From Streptomyces paradoxus (GTDB taxonomy: Bacteria > Actinomycetota > Actinomycetes > Streptomycetales > Streptomycetaceae): a DNA stretch of 64,000 nt. The notes below the pieces were generated by a model, which saw only the letters and a program-made list of their open reading frames with translations, was not told the origin of the DNA and did not search any database. Positions 47,140 to 56,314 of the stretch are shown here, one piece after another (within the stretch, counting starts at the first letter, position 1; each line of letters begins with the position of its first letter). The stretch lies in the NCBI RefSeq assembly GCF_014202475.1, contig NZ_JACHGV010000012.1, positions 1-64,000 on the forward strand, written 5' to 3'. The translations under genes were made by a program, and so were the position numbers.

Positions 47140-47792
47140 TGTCCCCACAGATCCGCGTCCTGCTCGCCGACGACCACACCCTCGTACGCCGGGGCGTGCG
47201 CCTCATCCTGGACGGGGAACCGGACCTGACGGTCGTCGCCGAGGCCGGCGACGGGGCCGAGGCCGTCGCCAAGGCCCGGGAAACGCCGGTGGACCTTGCC
47301 GTCCTGGACGTTGCCATGCCCCGGATGACCGGCCTCCAGGCAGCCCGGGAACTCTCCCGGCGGCTGCCCGGCCTGCACATCCTCATCCTGACGATGTACG
47401 ACAACGAGGAGTACTTCTTCGAGGCGCTCAGGGCCGGGGCCGGCGGCTACGTCCTCAAGTCCGTCGCTGACCGTGATCTGGTCGAGGCCTGCCGGGCGGC
47501 CGTGCGCGACGAGCCGTTCATCTACCCGGGCGCCGAACGCGCCCTCGTCCGCTCCTACCTGGAGCGGCTGCACCGGGGCGACGGCCTGCCGGAGAGGGCC
47601 GTCACCGAACGCGAGGAGGAGATCCTCAAGCTGGTCGCCGAGGGCCACACCTCGAAGGAGATCGGCGAACTGCTCTTCATCAGCGCCAAGACGGTCGAGC
47701 GCCACCGGGCCAACCTCCTCCAGAAGCTCGGCATGCGCGACCGCCTGGAGCTGACCCGCTACGCGATCAGGGCCGGGCTCATCGAGCCCTGA
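47139..47792 (+). CDS. LuxR/NarL-family response regulator
   Basis: A 217-residue regulator. The receiver has the acidic pair LLADDHTLVRRG, phospho-acceptor Asp in LAVLDVAMPRMTG, and Thr/Lys in ILTMYD and YVLKSV. The C-terminal LuxR-type helix-turn-helix is VTEREEEILKLVAEGHTSKEIGELLFISAKTVERHRANLLQKLGM. It is cotranscribed and coupled with the upstream kinase. Its targets are unknown. Confidence 0.93.
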   Translation: MSPQIRVLLADDHTLVRRGVRLILDGEPDLTVVAEAGDGAEAVAKARETPVDLAVLDVAMPRMTGLQAARELSRRLPGLHILILTMYDNEEYFFEALRAGAGGYVLKSVADRDLVEACRAAVRDEPFIYPGAERALVRSYLERLHRGDGLPERAVTEREEEILKLVAEGHTSKEIGELLFISAKTVERHRANLLQKLGMRDRLELTRYAIRAGLIEP

Positions 47793-47808
47793 GGCCGGTG
47801 CCGGGCGG

Positions 47809-47817
47809 TTGTCCACA
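47809..47817 (+). promoter_or_regulatory. DnaA-box-like site upstream of miaB
   Basis: TTGTCCACA is the preferred Streptomyces DnaA 9-mer. It lies in the 66-base gap between the NarL-type regulator and miaB. Function is inferred only from the match. Confidence 0.35.
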
Positions 47818-47858
47818 GGCGGCCCAGCCACGCTTGCCGACCGCCTACCCTTGTCCCC

Positions 47859-49373
47859 ATGAGCAGCATCGACCGGAGCCAGTCAGTGGGCGGCACGCGC
47901 ACATACGAGGTACGCACCTACGGGTGCCAGATGAACGTCCACGACTCCGAGCGGTTGTCCGGACTGCTGGAGGACGCGGGCTACGTCCGCGCCCCCGAGG
48001 GCGCCGACGAGGCGGACGTCGTCGTCTTCAACACCTGCGCCGTGCGGGAGAACGCCGACAACAAGCTGTACGGCAACCTCGGCCACCTCGCCCCGAAGAA
48101 GGCGAGCCGCCCCGGCATGCAGATCGCGGTCGGCGGCTGCCTCGCGCAGAAGGACCGCGACACCATCGTGAAGCGGGCGCCCTGGGTGGACGTCGTCTTC
48201 GGCACGCACAACATCGGCAAGCTCCCCGTTCTGCTGGAACGCGCGCGCGTGCAGGACGAGGCGCAGGTCGAGATCGCCGAGTCGCTGGAGGCGTTCCCCT
48301 CGACGCTGCCCACCCGCCGCGAGAGCGCCTACGCGGCCTGGGTCTCCATCTCCGTCGGCTGCAACAACACCTGCACCTTCTGCATCGTCCCGGCCCTGCG
48401 CGGCAAGGAGAAGGACCGCCGCCCCGGCGACATCCTCGCCGAGATCGAGGCCCTGGTCGCCGAAGGCGTCTCCGAGATCACGCTGCTCGGTCAGAACGTC
48501 AACGCGTACGGCTCCGACATCGGCGACCGCGAGGCCTTCAGCAAGCTGCTGCGCGCCTGCGGGAAGATCGAAGGCCTGGAGCGCGTCCGCTTCACCTCCC
48601 CGCACCCGCGCGACTTCACCGACGACGTCATCGCCGCCATGGCCGAGACGCCGAACGTGATGCCGCAGCTGCACATGCCGCTCCAGTCCGGCTCCGACCC
48701 GGTCCTGAAGGCGATGCGCCGCTCCTACCGCCAGGACCGCTTCCTGGGGATCATCGAGAAGGTCCGCGCCGCCATCCCGCACGCCGCGATCAGCACGGAC
48801 ATCATCGTGGGCTTCCCCGGCGAGACCGAGGAGGACTTCGAGCAGACGCTGCACGTGGTGCGCGAGGCCCGCTTCGCCCAGGCCTTCACCTTCCAGTACT
48901 CCAAGCGCCCCGGCACCCCGGCCGCCGAGATGGACGGCCAGATCCCCAAGAAGGTCGTCCAGGAGCGCTACGAGCGGCTCGTCGCCCTCCAGGAAGAGAT
49001 CTCCTGGGAGGAGAACAAGAAGCAGGTCGGCCGCACCCTGGAACTGATGGTCGCCGAGGGCGAGGGCCGCAAGGACGACAGCACCCACCGCCTGTCCGGC
49101 CGCGCCCCCGACAACCGCCTGGTCCACTTCACCAAGCCGGACCAGGAGGTCCGCCCCGGCGACGTGGTCACGGTAGAGATCACCTACGCCGCCCCGCACC
49201 ACCTCCTTGCCGAGGGGCCCGTGCTGAACGTGCGCCGTACGCGCGCCGGCGACGCCTGGGAGAAGCGGAACGCCGCCGAGAAGGCCAAGCCCGTGGGTGT
49301 GATGCTGGGACTGCCGAAGATCGGCGCCCCCGAGCCCCTGCCGGCCGTGGCGAGCGGGTGCGGTTGCGACTGA
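47859..49373 (+). CDS. miaB: tRNA-2-methylthio-N6-isopentenyladenosine synthase MiaB
   Basis: A 504-residue radical-SAM methylthiotransferase that adds the methylthio group to i6A37 of tRNAs reading UNN codons. The UPF0004 domain has its cysteines ([29 protein letters not shown]); the radical-SAM motif is CNNTCTFC (Cys168, 172, 175) with [12 protein letters not shown]; a TRAM domain ends the fold. The extra C-terminal 50 residues (VASGCGCD ending) are common in actinobacteria. It acts after MiaA, encoded 1.7 kb downstream in the same direction. Confidence 0.97.
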   Translation: MSSIDRSQSVGGTRTYEVRTYGCQMNVHDSERLSGLLEDAGYVRAPEGADEADVVVFNTCAVRENADNKLYGNLGHLAPKKASRPGMQIAVGGCLAQKDRDTIVKRAPWVDVVFGTHNIGKLPVLLERARVQDEAQVEIAESLEAFPSTLPTRRESAYAAWVSISVGCNNTCTFCIVPALRGKEKDRRPGDILAEIEALVAEGVSEITLLGQNVNAYGSDIGDREAFSKLLRACGKIEGLERVRFTSPHPRDFTDDVIAAMAETPNVMPQLHMPLQSGSDPVLKAMRRSYRQDRFLGIIEKVRAAIPHAAISTDIIVGFPGETEEDFEQTLHVVREARFAQAFTFQYSKRPGTPAAEMDGQIPKKVVQERYERLVALQEEISWEENKKQVGRTLELMVAEGEGRKDDSTHRLSGRAPDNRLVHFTKPDQEVRPGDVVTVEITYAAPHHLLAEGPVLNVRRTRAGDAWEKRNAAEKAKPVGVMLGLPKIGAPEPLPAVASGCGCD

Positions 49374-49431
49374 CCCGGACCGCTGCCGCCCTGTGCGGTG
49401 GCAGCGGCCCCTGAGAGTTACCCTGCCGATC

Positions 49432-50145
49432 ATGCTTGTCGCCGCCGCTGTCTGCCCCTGCCCGCCCCTGCTGGTGCCCGAGATCGCCACGGGTGCCGCC
49501 CCGGAACTGGACGCCGCGCGGGACGCCTGCACGGACGCACTGGGTGTGCTCGCCGCCGCCCAGCCCGGCCGGCTCGTGGTCGTCGGCCCGGTGGACGGCG
49601 CCGGTACCGAGTCGTACCCGGAGGGAGCGGCGGGGTCCTTCCGGGGCTTCGGCGTCGACCTCGACGTACGGCTGGGAGTGGCCGGGGGCGCGGACCCGCG
49701 TCCGCGGCTGCCGTACGCGCTGGCGGTGGCCGCCTGGCTGCTGGAGCGGACCGAGTGGTCCGGCGCCCCGGTCGAGGGGATCGGGGTGGGGCAGTCGTAC
49801 CCGTCCGGACTGTGCGCGCGGACCGGGAGGGACATCGGCGCCCTGGACGAGCGAGTGGCCCTGCTGGTGATGGGCGACGCCAGCGCGTGCCGGACACTCA
49901 AGGCCCCCGGGTATCTGGACGAACGGGCGGCTCCGTTCGACGCGGAGGTCGCACGGGCGCTCGGCGCAGCGGACGGTGCCGCACTCACCGCGCTCGACAC
50001 CGGCCTGGCCCACGAGCTGAAGGCGTCCGGCCGGGCCCCCTGGCAGGTCCTGGCGGGCGCGGCCGAGGGCGCTGACCTCGGCGGATCGCTGCTCTACGAG
50101 GACGCTCCGTACGGCGTGGGATACATCGTCGCCAGCTGGTCGTGA
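49432..50145 (+). CDS. Class III extradiol-dioxygenase-fold protein (LigB-like), function unknown
   Basis: A 237-residue protein, MLVAAAVCPCPPLLVPEIATGA..., with a LigB/MEMO-like fold suggested by VAAAVCPCPPLLVPE, RLVVVGPVDG, VGQSYPSGL and VALLVMGDASAC. The histidines that would bind iron in true extradiol enzymes are absent or moved (CPCP replaces the usual HxP-type motif), so it is probably not an oxygenase. The placement between miaB and miaA is conserved in Streptomyces and mycobacteria, from memory, but its role is unknown. Confidence 0.7.
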   Translation: MLVAAAVCPCPPLLVPEIATGAAPELDAARDACTDALGVLAAAQPGRLVVVGPVDGAGTESYPEGAAGSFRGFGVDLDVRLGVAGGADPRPRLPYALAVAAWLLERTEWSGAPVEGIGVGQSYPSGLCARTGRDIGALDERVALLVMGDASACRTLKAPGYLDERAAPFDAEVARALGAADGAALTALDTGLAHELKASGRAPWQVLAGAAEGADLGGSLLYEDAPYGVGYIVASWS

Positions 50146-50263
50146 GGCGGGCGGCAGGCCGGTGGACAGCGAACAGGCAGGAGCGGGAAACGGCGGAGAC
50201 GGCCGGGAGCCGGGAGCTCCGCGGCCGTCCGCCGATGTGCCCTTCAGAGTGCCGGTGTCCGCG

Positions 50264-50611
50264 TCAGGAAGCGGGCGGTGGTGCGTCGTCCGGCGGCGTG
50301 GTGCCACCCGGGTCCCGCGGTGGTGCTGTGCGGCGCGCTTCCGGCGGCATGGCCCCCTTGCCCGGCGGCGGAGTCGTGCCACCCCCGTGCGGTCCACTCT
50401 CGCCCTGGTGCGCGAGGCGGCCCATGGCGCCCTTGGCCCGGCCCGTGCCCGACTGGATCCTGTCGCTGTACTTGCCCTTGGTCCTCTTGTCGACGGCATG
50501 GGCAGCCCTGTCGAGACCGTGGTGGATCTTGCCCTCGTGCCGCTGTGCGAGGTCCGAGACCTTGCCCTTGGCCGGGCCCAGCTTGGCTTTGACGTTGTGC
50601 AGGAGACCCAT
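50264..50611 (-). CDS. MT0933/Rv0909-like antitoxin family protein
   Basis: A 115-residue basic protein, MGLLHNVKAKLGPAKGKVSDLAQRHEGKIHHGLDRAAHAVDKRTKGKYSDRI..., matching the core of the Rv0909-type antitoxin family. The second half is a disordered Gly/Pro-rich tail. No SRPBCC-type toxin (as Rv0910) lies next to it. The upstream same-strand gene encodes a small acidic protein 26 bases away. In Streptomyces such stand-alone members are frequent and a toxin-antitoxin role is unproven. Confidence 0.75.
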   Translation of the reverse strand: MGLLHNVKAKLGPAKGKVSDLAQRHEGKIHHGLDRAAHAVDKRTKGKYSDRIQSGTGRAKGAMGRLAHQGESGPHGGGTTPPPGKGAMPPEARRTAPPRDPGGTTPPDDAPPPAS

Positions 50612-50637
50612 GGCTCACCTTCCCTCGGGCGGGGCGG

Positions 50638-50907
50638 TCATGTACGGGCGCCCTCGCCGGCCTCGTTGTCGGCCGCCTTCTCGGTGGACTGCTGCTTGGG
50701 GATGTCGACGCCCTCGGACTCGGTGACCTCGGCGGCGGCCTCGTCGGCCGGCTTCGCCGCTTGCCCGGCTCCGTCGGTGCCCTTCGCCCCGGTGGCCTCG
50801 GCCGCCTCCTCCTCGGCCCCGGCCGTCGCCGTGTCGGTCCGAGCCTCGGCTGCAGGCGTCTCCGCCGTGGCCTTCGACCGCCGGAGAAGTCGCGCAAAAA
50901 CACCCAT
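50638..50907 (-). CDS. Small acidic Ala/Glu-rich protein, function unknown
   Basis: An 89-residue protein with a basic start (MGVFARLLRRSKA) and a long Ala/Glu/Thr-rich acidic body ending GVDIPKQQSTEKAADNEAGEGART. It is probably disordered. The ATG was chosen because the open frame upstream overlaps the divergent miaA promoter and is not protein-like. It forms a likely two-gene operon with the antitoxin-like gene, which has opposite charge, so the products could pair. Confidence 0.7.
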   Translation of the reverse strand: MGVFARLLRRSKATAETPAAEARTDTATAGAEEEAAEATGAKGTDGAGQAAKPADEAAAEVTESEGVDIPKQQSTEKAADNEAGEGART

Positions 50908-51089
50908 ATCCACTCCATACGTTACTCGTGCGGGCGAAATCCCGCGTTGCCCGGTGCGTCGGTTTGCCCGGCCCGGGCCGCCGCCTCCGCGATCCGGCGG
51001 CAGGAACCTCGCAACGGGCAACGACCCCGCGGCCGTGGCGTCACGTAACTCGTTCGAGACCAGGGTTCGAGGTTTGCGAGACTGGGGCG

Positions 51090-52028
51090 GTGAGCAGTGC
51101 ACCCCCCGCCCCCCGCGTCATCGCCGTCGTCGGACCTACTGCGGCCGGAAAGTCCGATCTGGGCGTCTTTCTCGCCCAGCGTCTCGGCGGTGAGGTCGTC
51201 AACGCCGACTCCATGCAGCTCTACCGAGGGATGGACATCGGCACCGCCAAGCTGACGCCCGAAGAGCGTGACGGCGTCCCCCACCACCTGCTGGACATCT
51301 GGGACGTGACCGTCACGGCATCCGTCGCCGAGTACCAGCGCCTCGCGCGGGAGCGGATCGACGCCCTGCTCGCCCAGGGCCGGTGGCCGATCCTGGTCGG
51401 CGGCTCCGGACTCTATGTGCGCGGGGCCGTCGACAACCTGGAGTTCCCCGGCACCGACCCCGAGGTCCGCGCCCGCCTGGAGGAGGAACTCACGCTGCGC
51501 GGCCCCGGCGCGCTGCACGCCCGCCTGGCCGCCGCCGACCCCGAGGCCGCACGCGCGATCCTGCCGAGCAACGGCCGCCGGGTCGTCCGCGCCCTGGAGG
51601 TGATCGAGATCACCGGCAAACCCTTCACGGCCAACCTCCCTGGGCACGACTCGGTGTACGACACGCTTCAGATCGGCGTCGACGTGGCCCGCCCCGAGCT
51701 CGACGAGCGCATCGCGCGGCGGGTCGACCGGATGTGGGACGCGGGCCTTGTGGACGAGGTGAGCGCACTTCAGGCGCAGGGGTTGCGTGAAGGGCGTACG
51801 GCCTCGCGCGCGCTCGGTTACCAGCAGGTGCTCGCGGCGCTCGCCGGGGAGTGCACCCTGGAGGAAGCGCGGACCGAGACCGTCCGTGCCACCAAGCGCT
51901 TCGCGCGCCGCCAGGATTCATGGTTCAGGCGCGACCCGCGGGTGCACTGGTTGAGTGGGGCGGCAGCCGATCTCACGGAACTTCCGCAGCTCGCGCTGTC
52001 CTTGGTCGAACGACCGGTTACAGCCTGA
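51090..52028 (+). CDS. miaA: tRNA dimethylallyltransferase MiaA
   Basis: A 312-residue enzyme that adds the isopentenyl group to A37 of tRNA, the step before MiaB. Key motifs are the P-loop VVGPTAAGKSDL, the NADSMQLYRGMDIGTAK substrate region, GVPHHLLDIWD, VGGSGLYVRG and the C-terminal FARRQDSWFRRDP. The GTG start lacks a good ribosome site (GGGGCG only); the upstream open frame is not conserved-looking. The adjacent minus-strand acidic-protein gene is divergent. Confidence 0.95.
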   Translation: MSSAPPAPRVIAVVGPTAAGKSDLGVFLAQRLGGEVVNADSMQLYRGMDIGTAKLTPEERDGVPHHLLDIWDVTVTASVAEYQRLARERIDALLAQGRWPILVGGSGLYVRGAVDNLEFPGTDPEVRARLEEELTLRGPGALHARLAAADPEAARAILPSNGRRVVRALEVIEITGKPFTANLPGHDSVYDTLQIGVDVARPELDERIARRVDRMWDAGLVDEVSALQAQGLREGRTASRALGYQQVLAALAGECTLEEARTETVRATKRFARRQDSWFRRDPRVHWLSGAAADLTELPQLALSLVERPVTA

Positions 52029-52136
52029 TCACGTCATGGCATCGGGACGCCCAGGCCGTCATCCGGTCCTTCGGCGGCGTGCCATCATCGAGCTTCGATC
52101 GACCGAGTTGAGTCCTAGTTGGGAGGGCGCGTGGCG

Positions 52137-52649
52137 ATGGAGGCCGGCCCTCGCGACACCGCACGAAGCACCGATCACATCACCGCCGAGCGGGATGAGA
52201 TGGAGGCCGGGGCCGCCCCTGAGCAGGAGGCGGACCACCTCAGCTCCGACGGGCCCGACGAGACGCAGGGTGTGACGGACGACGGTCCCGAGCCCGGCGA
52301 GATGTTCGCCGACGAGGTCGAGGTCGAGCTGCGCCCGCAGCGCCGGCTCCGCATCTGGCAGCTGGCCCCCATCGTGGGTCTCGCGGCACTCGGCTCCCTG
52401 ATGTTCGCGTTCCCGCTCGCCTTCGACTTCGGCGACAGCGGGGCGGTCATCGCCATGCTGGGCCTGCTGATCTGCTCCTGCGCGGCCGGCTGGGGCATGA
52501 TGGCCGCCCGCCGCGTCGGCTACACCTGGCCGGGCCTGCCGGCCCGCGGCTCCGGCCGCAGACCCGACTGGCGGGTCGTCCTCGCGTACGCCCTGGTCGT
52601 GGCCGTCGTGGTGGTCCTCGCCGTGTGGCGCGTGGCGCGGCTGCGCTGA
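52137..52649 (+). CDS. Membrane protein of unknown function
   Basis: A 170-residue protein. About 75 acidic, hydrophilic residues (Glu/Asp-rich, disordered) are followed by three hydrophobic segments (QLAPIVGLAALGSLMFAFPLAF; SGAVIAMLGLLICSCAAGWGMMAA; VVLAYALVVAVVVVLAVW). It lies between miaA and dapF. The ATG fits GGGAGGG at nine bases; a GTG six bases earlier is possible. No family is recognised. Confidence 0.75.
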   Translation: MEAGPRDTARSTDHITAERDEMEAGAAPEQEADHLSSDGPDETQGVTDDGPEPGEMFADEVEVELRPQRRLRIWQLAPIVGLAALGSLMFAFPLAFDFGDSGAVIAMLGLLICSCAAGWGMMAARRVGYTWPGLPARGSGRRPDWRVVLAYALVVAVVVVLAVWRVARLR

Positions 52650-52664
52650 TCGCGCGGTACCGGC

Positions 52665-52752
52665 GCCGAGGGGCGCTGTCGTAGGCGCGGTGGGGTGCCG
52701 TCGCAGGCATCGAGGGGCACCGTCGTAGGCGCCGAGGGGCACTGTCGCAGGC
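52665..52752. repeat. Four 22-bp tandem repeats upstream of dapF
   Basis: Four contiguous 22-base units of the type GCCGAGGGGCRCYGTCGYAGGC fill the space from 16 bases after the previous stop to 19 bases before the dapF ATG. Units 1, 3 and 4 differ at only a few positions; unit 2 is more diverged. The array occupies the place where a promoter and leader would lie. Confidence 0.92.
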
Positions 52753-52770
52753 AGCCCTTACGATCGAGGC

Positions 52771-53643
52771 ATGAGCACGCGGATCGCCTTCCTCAAGGGT
52801 CATGGCACCGAGAACGACTTCGTGATCGTCCCGGACCCCGAGAACACCATCGACCTGCCCCCGGCCGCCGTCGCCGCCCTGTGCGACCGGCGCGCGGGCA
52901 TCGGCGGTGACGGGCTGCTGCACGTCGTCCGCTCCGCCGCCCACCCGGAGGCCGAGGAGATGGCGGCCGAGGCGGAGTGGTTCATGGACTACCGCAACGG
53001 CGACGGCTCGATCGCGGAGATGTGCGGCAACGGCGTGCGGGTGTTCGCGCGCTACCTCCAGCGCGCCGGTCACGTCACCGAGGGAGACCTCGCGGTCGCC
53101 ACGCGCGGGGGCGTGAAGACCGTGCACCTCGCCAAGAACGGCGACGTGACCGTCGGCATGGGCCGGGCGGTGCTCCCCGGGGGCGACGTCACGGTGAGCG
53201 TCGGCGAGCGCAGCTGGCCCGCGCGGAACGTCAACATGGGCAACCCGCACGCGGTCGCCTTCGTGGACGACCTGGCGCACGCGGGCGACCTGTTCTCCGC
53301 ACCCCCCTTCAGCCCGGCCGCCGCCTACCCGGACGGTGTGAACGTCGAGTTCGTGGTCGACCGCGGCCCCAGGCACGTCGCGCTGCGCGTGCACGAGCGC
53401 GGCTCCGGTGAGACCCGCTCGTGCGGCACGGGCGCGTGCGCGGTCGCCGTGGCCACCGCCCGCCGCGACGGCGCCGACCCGGCGGCCACCGGCACCCCCG
53501 TGACCTACACCGTGGACGTCCCCGGCGGCACCCTGGTGATCACGGAGCGGCCCGACGGCGAGATCGAGATGACCGGCCCGGCCGTGATCGTGGCCGAGGG
53601 CGAGATCGACGCGGACTGGCTGGCAGCTGCCACGTCCGCGTGA
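52771..53643 (+). CDS. dapF: Diaminopimelate epimerase
   Basis: A 290-residue cofactor-independent epimerase converting LL- to meso-diaminopimelate, for lysine and, if used, the peptidoglycan peptide. The catalytic cysteines are Cys85 (AEMCGNGVR) and Cys218 (ETRSCGTGACA), each in its conserved motif; KGHGTENDFVI at the N-terminus is typical. Streptomyces walls use the LL isomer, so here the enzyme mainly serves lysine synthesis. The ribosome site is weak (GAGG three bases before the ATG). Confidence 0.96.
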   Translation: MSTRIAFLKGHGTENDFVIVPDPENTIDLPPAAVAALCDRRAGIGGDGLLHVVRSAAHPEAEEMAAEAEWFMDYRNGDGSIAEMCGNGVRVFARYLQRAGHVTEGDLAVATRGGVKTVHLAKNGDVTVGMGRAVLPGGDVTVSVGERSWPARNVNMGNPHAVAFVDDLAHAGDLFSAPPFSPAAAYPDGVNVEFVVDRGPRHVALRVHERGSGETRSCGTGACAVAVATARRDGADPAATGTPVTYTVDVPGGTLVITERPDGEIEMTGPAVIVAEGEIDADWLAAATSA

Positions 53644-53939
53644 GCCGGAACGGGCGTCCTGAAACACCCGCGCACCGTCGGCCGCCCGACCCGAAACCAC
53701 CGCTTCTTATCGGCCAGTTGGCGGGAATCGCACTGTGAAGCTCATGACCGGCGGGGGTACAAACCTCACATTCATCCCTCGAATGGGTGATCAGTTTCAC
53801 GCTCGGCGAGAGGCGGCCAGTCGGGCGTGGTGGGCTCGGTAGCATCAAGCACCGGCCCGGACGGGGGACCGAAGCCGCCCCCTGAGCCGTGTCCGCTCTG
53901 GGGCACCCCGTCCGCCGGTTGACGCAGCCGGAGGTGCCC

Positions 53940-56114
53940 ATGAGTGCGGAGGCCACGAATTCCGTGACCCCAGGCCCGATGCCGGGCGCGGTGTCAGGAC
54001 CGGTGACGCCGACAGCCCCCCGCAGAAAGGCCCGCCCCCGGATCGACCTGCGCCGCCTGGGCCGCGCGGCCCTGCTCGGCCCCGCCGCCCGCGGCCGGCT
54101 GCCCGACGCCATCAGCCATGTCGTCGAGGCCCACCGCGCCCACCACCCCGACGCGGACCTCGAACCCCTGCGCCACGCCTACGTCCTGGCCGAGTCCTCG
54201 CACCGCGGCCAGATGCGCAAGAGCGGCGAGCCGTACATCACCCACCCGCTCGCCGTGACCCTGATCCTGGCCGAACTGGGCGCCGAGACGACGACGTTGA
54301 CCGCGTCCCTGCTGCACGACACCGTCGAGGACACGGACGTGACACTCGACCAGGTCCGCGACCAGTTCGGCGAGGAGGTCCGCTACCTCGTCGACGGCGT
54401 CACCAAACTGGAGAAGGTCGACTACGGCGCCGCGGCCGAGCCCGAGACCTTCCGCAAGATGCTCGTCGCCACCGGCAACGACGTGCGCGTCATGTCGATC
54501 AAACTCGCCGACCGGCTGCACAACATGCGCACCCTCGGCGTCATGCGCCCCGAGAAACAGGAGCGCATCGCGAAGGTGACACGTGACGTGCTCATCCCGC
54601 TCGCCGAACGGCTCGGCGTCCAGGCGCTCAAGACCGAACTGGAAGACCTGGTCTTCGCGATCCTGCATCCCGAGGAGTACGCGCACACCCGGGAGCTGAT
54701 CGTCCGCAACGCCGCCCGCGCCGACGACCCGCTCGCCGAAGTCGCCGACGAGGTGCGCGGCGTGCTCCGCGAGGCGGACATCACGGCCGAAGTCCTCATC
54801 CGGCCACGCCACTTCGTCTCGGTGCACCGCGTCTCCCGCAAACGCGGCCGGCTCCGCGGCTCCGACTTCGGCCGCGTCCTGGTCCTGGTGAACGAGGACG
54901 CCGACTGCTACGGCGTCCTGGGCGAACTGCACACGTGTATGAAGCCCGTGGTCTCCGAGTTCAAGGACTTCATCGCCGTACCGAAGTTCAATCTCTACCA
55001 GTCGCTGCACACGGCCGTGGCGCGCGAGGACGGCCAGGTCGTCGAGGTCCTCATCCGCACGCACCAGATGCACAAGGTCGCCGAGGCCGGCGTCGTCGCC
55101 CTCGGCAACCCGTACGCACCGGCCCCCGACGATCCGGCCGACGGCGAGCGCGTCGACCCCACCCGCCCCGGCTGGCTCTCCCGGCTCCTCGACTGGCAGG
55201 AGGCGGCGCCCGACCCCGACCACTTCTGGTCGACCCTGCGTGAGGACCTCGCCCAGGACCGTGAGATCACCGTCTTCCGGCCCGACGGCGGCGCCCTCGG
55301 CCTGCCCGAGGGCGCGACCTGCGTGGACGCCGCCTACGCGCAGTACGGCGAGGACGCGCACGCCTGTATCGGCGCCCGGGTGAACGGCCGCCTGGCGACG
55401 CTGAGCACCGTCCTGAAGGACGGCGACACCGTCCAGCTCCTCATGGGCCAGGACCCGGCGTCCGAGCCCTCCCGGGAGTGGCTGGAGCACGCCCACACAC
55501 CCGCGGCCCGGATCGCCATCCAGCGGTGGCTGACCGCACATCCGGCGCAGGCGGAGTCCCAGCAGAGCGAGGCCCGGATCCCCGAGGACCGGACAGCGCT
55601 CCGGCCCGCCGACGTGCCCGACCCCGGCGGAGCACCCGAGCAGCCCGCCGACCGCCCCGCCACCGGGCACGTCCTCGCCGACCTGCCCGCAGCGACCGTC
55701 CGGCTCGCCCGCTGCTGCACGCCCGTACCGCCCGACGAGATCACCGGCTTCGCGGTACGCGGGGGAGCGGTCACCGTGCACCGCGTGGAGTGCCCCGCCG
55801 TAGCGCGCATGAAGGACGGGGGGCGTGCGGCGGTCGGCGTGCGCTGGGGAGAGGCCGCCGAGTGCCGGGTCACGCTGGTCGCCGAATCGTTCGTCCGTCC
55901 CCATCTGCTGGCCGACCTCACCGAGGCCATGGCCTCCGAGGGCGCCGAGATCGTCTCGGCGACCGTCGAGCCCCCGACCCAGCAGCAGGTGCGCCACACC
56001 TACACCGTGCAGCTCCCGGACGCCGGCCACCTGCCCGCCCTCATGCGCGCGATGCGCAACGTGGCCGGGGTGTACGACGTCAGCCGGGCACAGCCGCAAC
56101 CGCAGGGCGGCTGA
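53940..56114 (+). CDS. rshA: RelA/SpoT homologue (RshA-like) with atypical synthetase motif
   Basis: A 724-residue long RSH protein. The hydrolase domain is intact: the HD motif LLHDTVEDTD (His126, Asp127) and KLADRLHNMRTL. The synthetase domain follows (RPRHFVSVHRVSRK; NEDADCYGVLGELHTCMKPVVSEFKDFIAVPKFNLYQSLHTAV), then TGS (about 440-500) and a C-terminal ACT domain. In the synthetase the highly conserved NGYQSLHT reads NLYQSLHT (Leu352 for Gly), and the DLxxxR stretch near SDFGRVLVLV is also altered, which may weaken or remove ppGpp synthesis while keeping hydrolysis. S. coelicolor has a second RSH gene, rshA, next to dapF. The ATG with GGAGGTGCCC ahead was chosen over an upstream GTG. Confidence 0.9.
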   Translation: MSAEATNSVTPGPMPGAVSGPVTPTAPRRKARPRIDLRRLGRAALLGPAARGRLPDAISHVVEAHRAHHPDADLEPLRHAYVLAESSHRGQMRKSGEPYITHPLAVTLILAELGAETTTLTASLLHDTVEDTDVTLDQVRDQFGEEVRYLVDGVTKLEKVDYGAAAEPETFRKMLVATGNDVRVMSIKLADRLHNMRTLGVMRPEKQERIAKVTRDVLIPLAERLGVQALKTELEDLVFAILHPEEYAHTRELIVRNAARADDPLAEVADEVRGVLREADITAEVLIRPRHFVSVHRVSRKRGRLRGSDFGRVLVLVNEDADCYGVLGELHTCMKPVVSEFKDFIAVPKFNLYQSLHTAVAREDGQVVEVLIRTHQMHKVAEAGVVALGNPYAPAPDDPADGERVDPTRPGWLSRLLDWQEAAPDPDHFWSTLREDLAQDREITVFRPDGGALGLPEGATCVDAAYAQYGEDAHACIGARVNGRLATLSTVLKDGDTVQLLMGQDPASEPSREWLEHAHTPAARIAIQRWLTAHPAQAESQQSEARIPEDRTALRPADVPDPGGAPEQPADRPATGHVLADLPAATVRLARCCTPVPPDEITGFAVRGGAVTVHRVECPAVARMKDGGRAAVGVRWGEAAECRVTLVAESFVRPHLLADLTEAMASEGAEIVSATVEPPTQQQVRHTYTVQLPDAGHLPALMRAMRNVAGVYDVSRAQPQPQGG

Positions 56115-56314
56115 CGGGCCCGGGCGGGCGAGCGGCCTCCTTGCGGTCATGCAGGACGGCTTCCCGCGGTGGCCCGTGGAGGCCTGCGGGACATCTTCCA
56201 GGAGCGCCTCCCGGGCGGCCGCGGCGGCACCCGGCGCAGGCCCCGGTCCCCGGTTCGGGTGGGACGAAAGCGCGCCGTCCGCGCCGCTCACCCGCGCGTT
56301 GATAGCGGTGGGGC

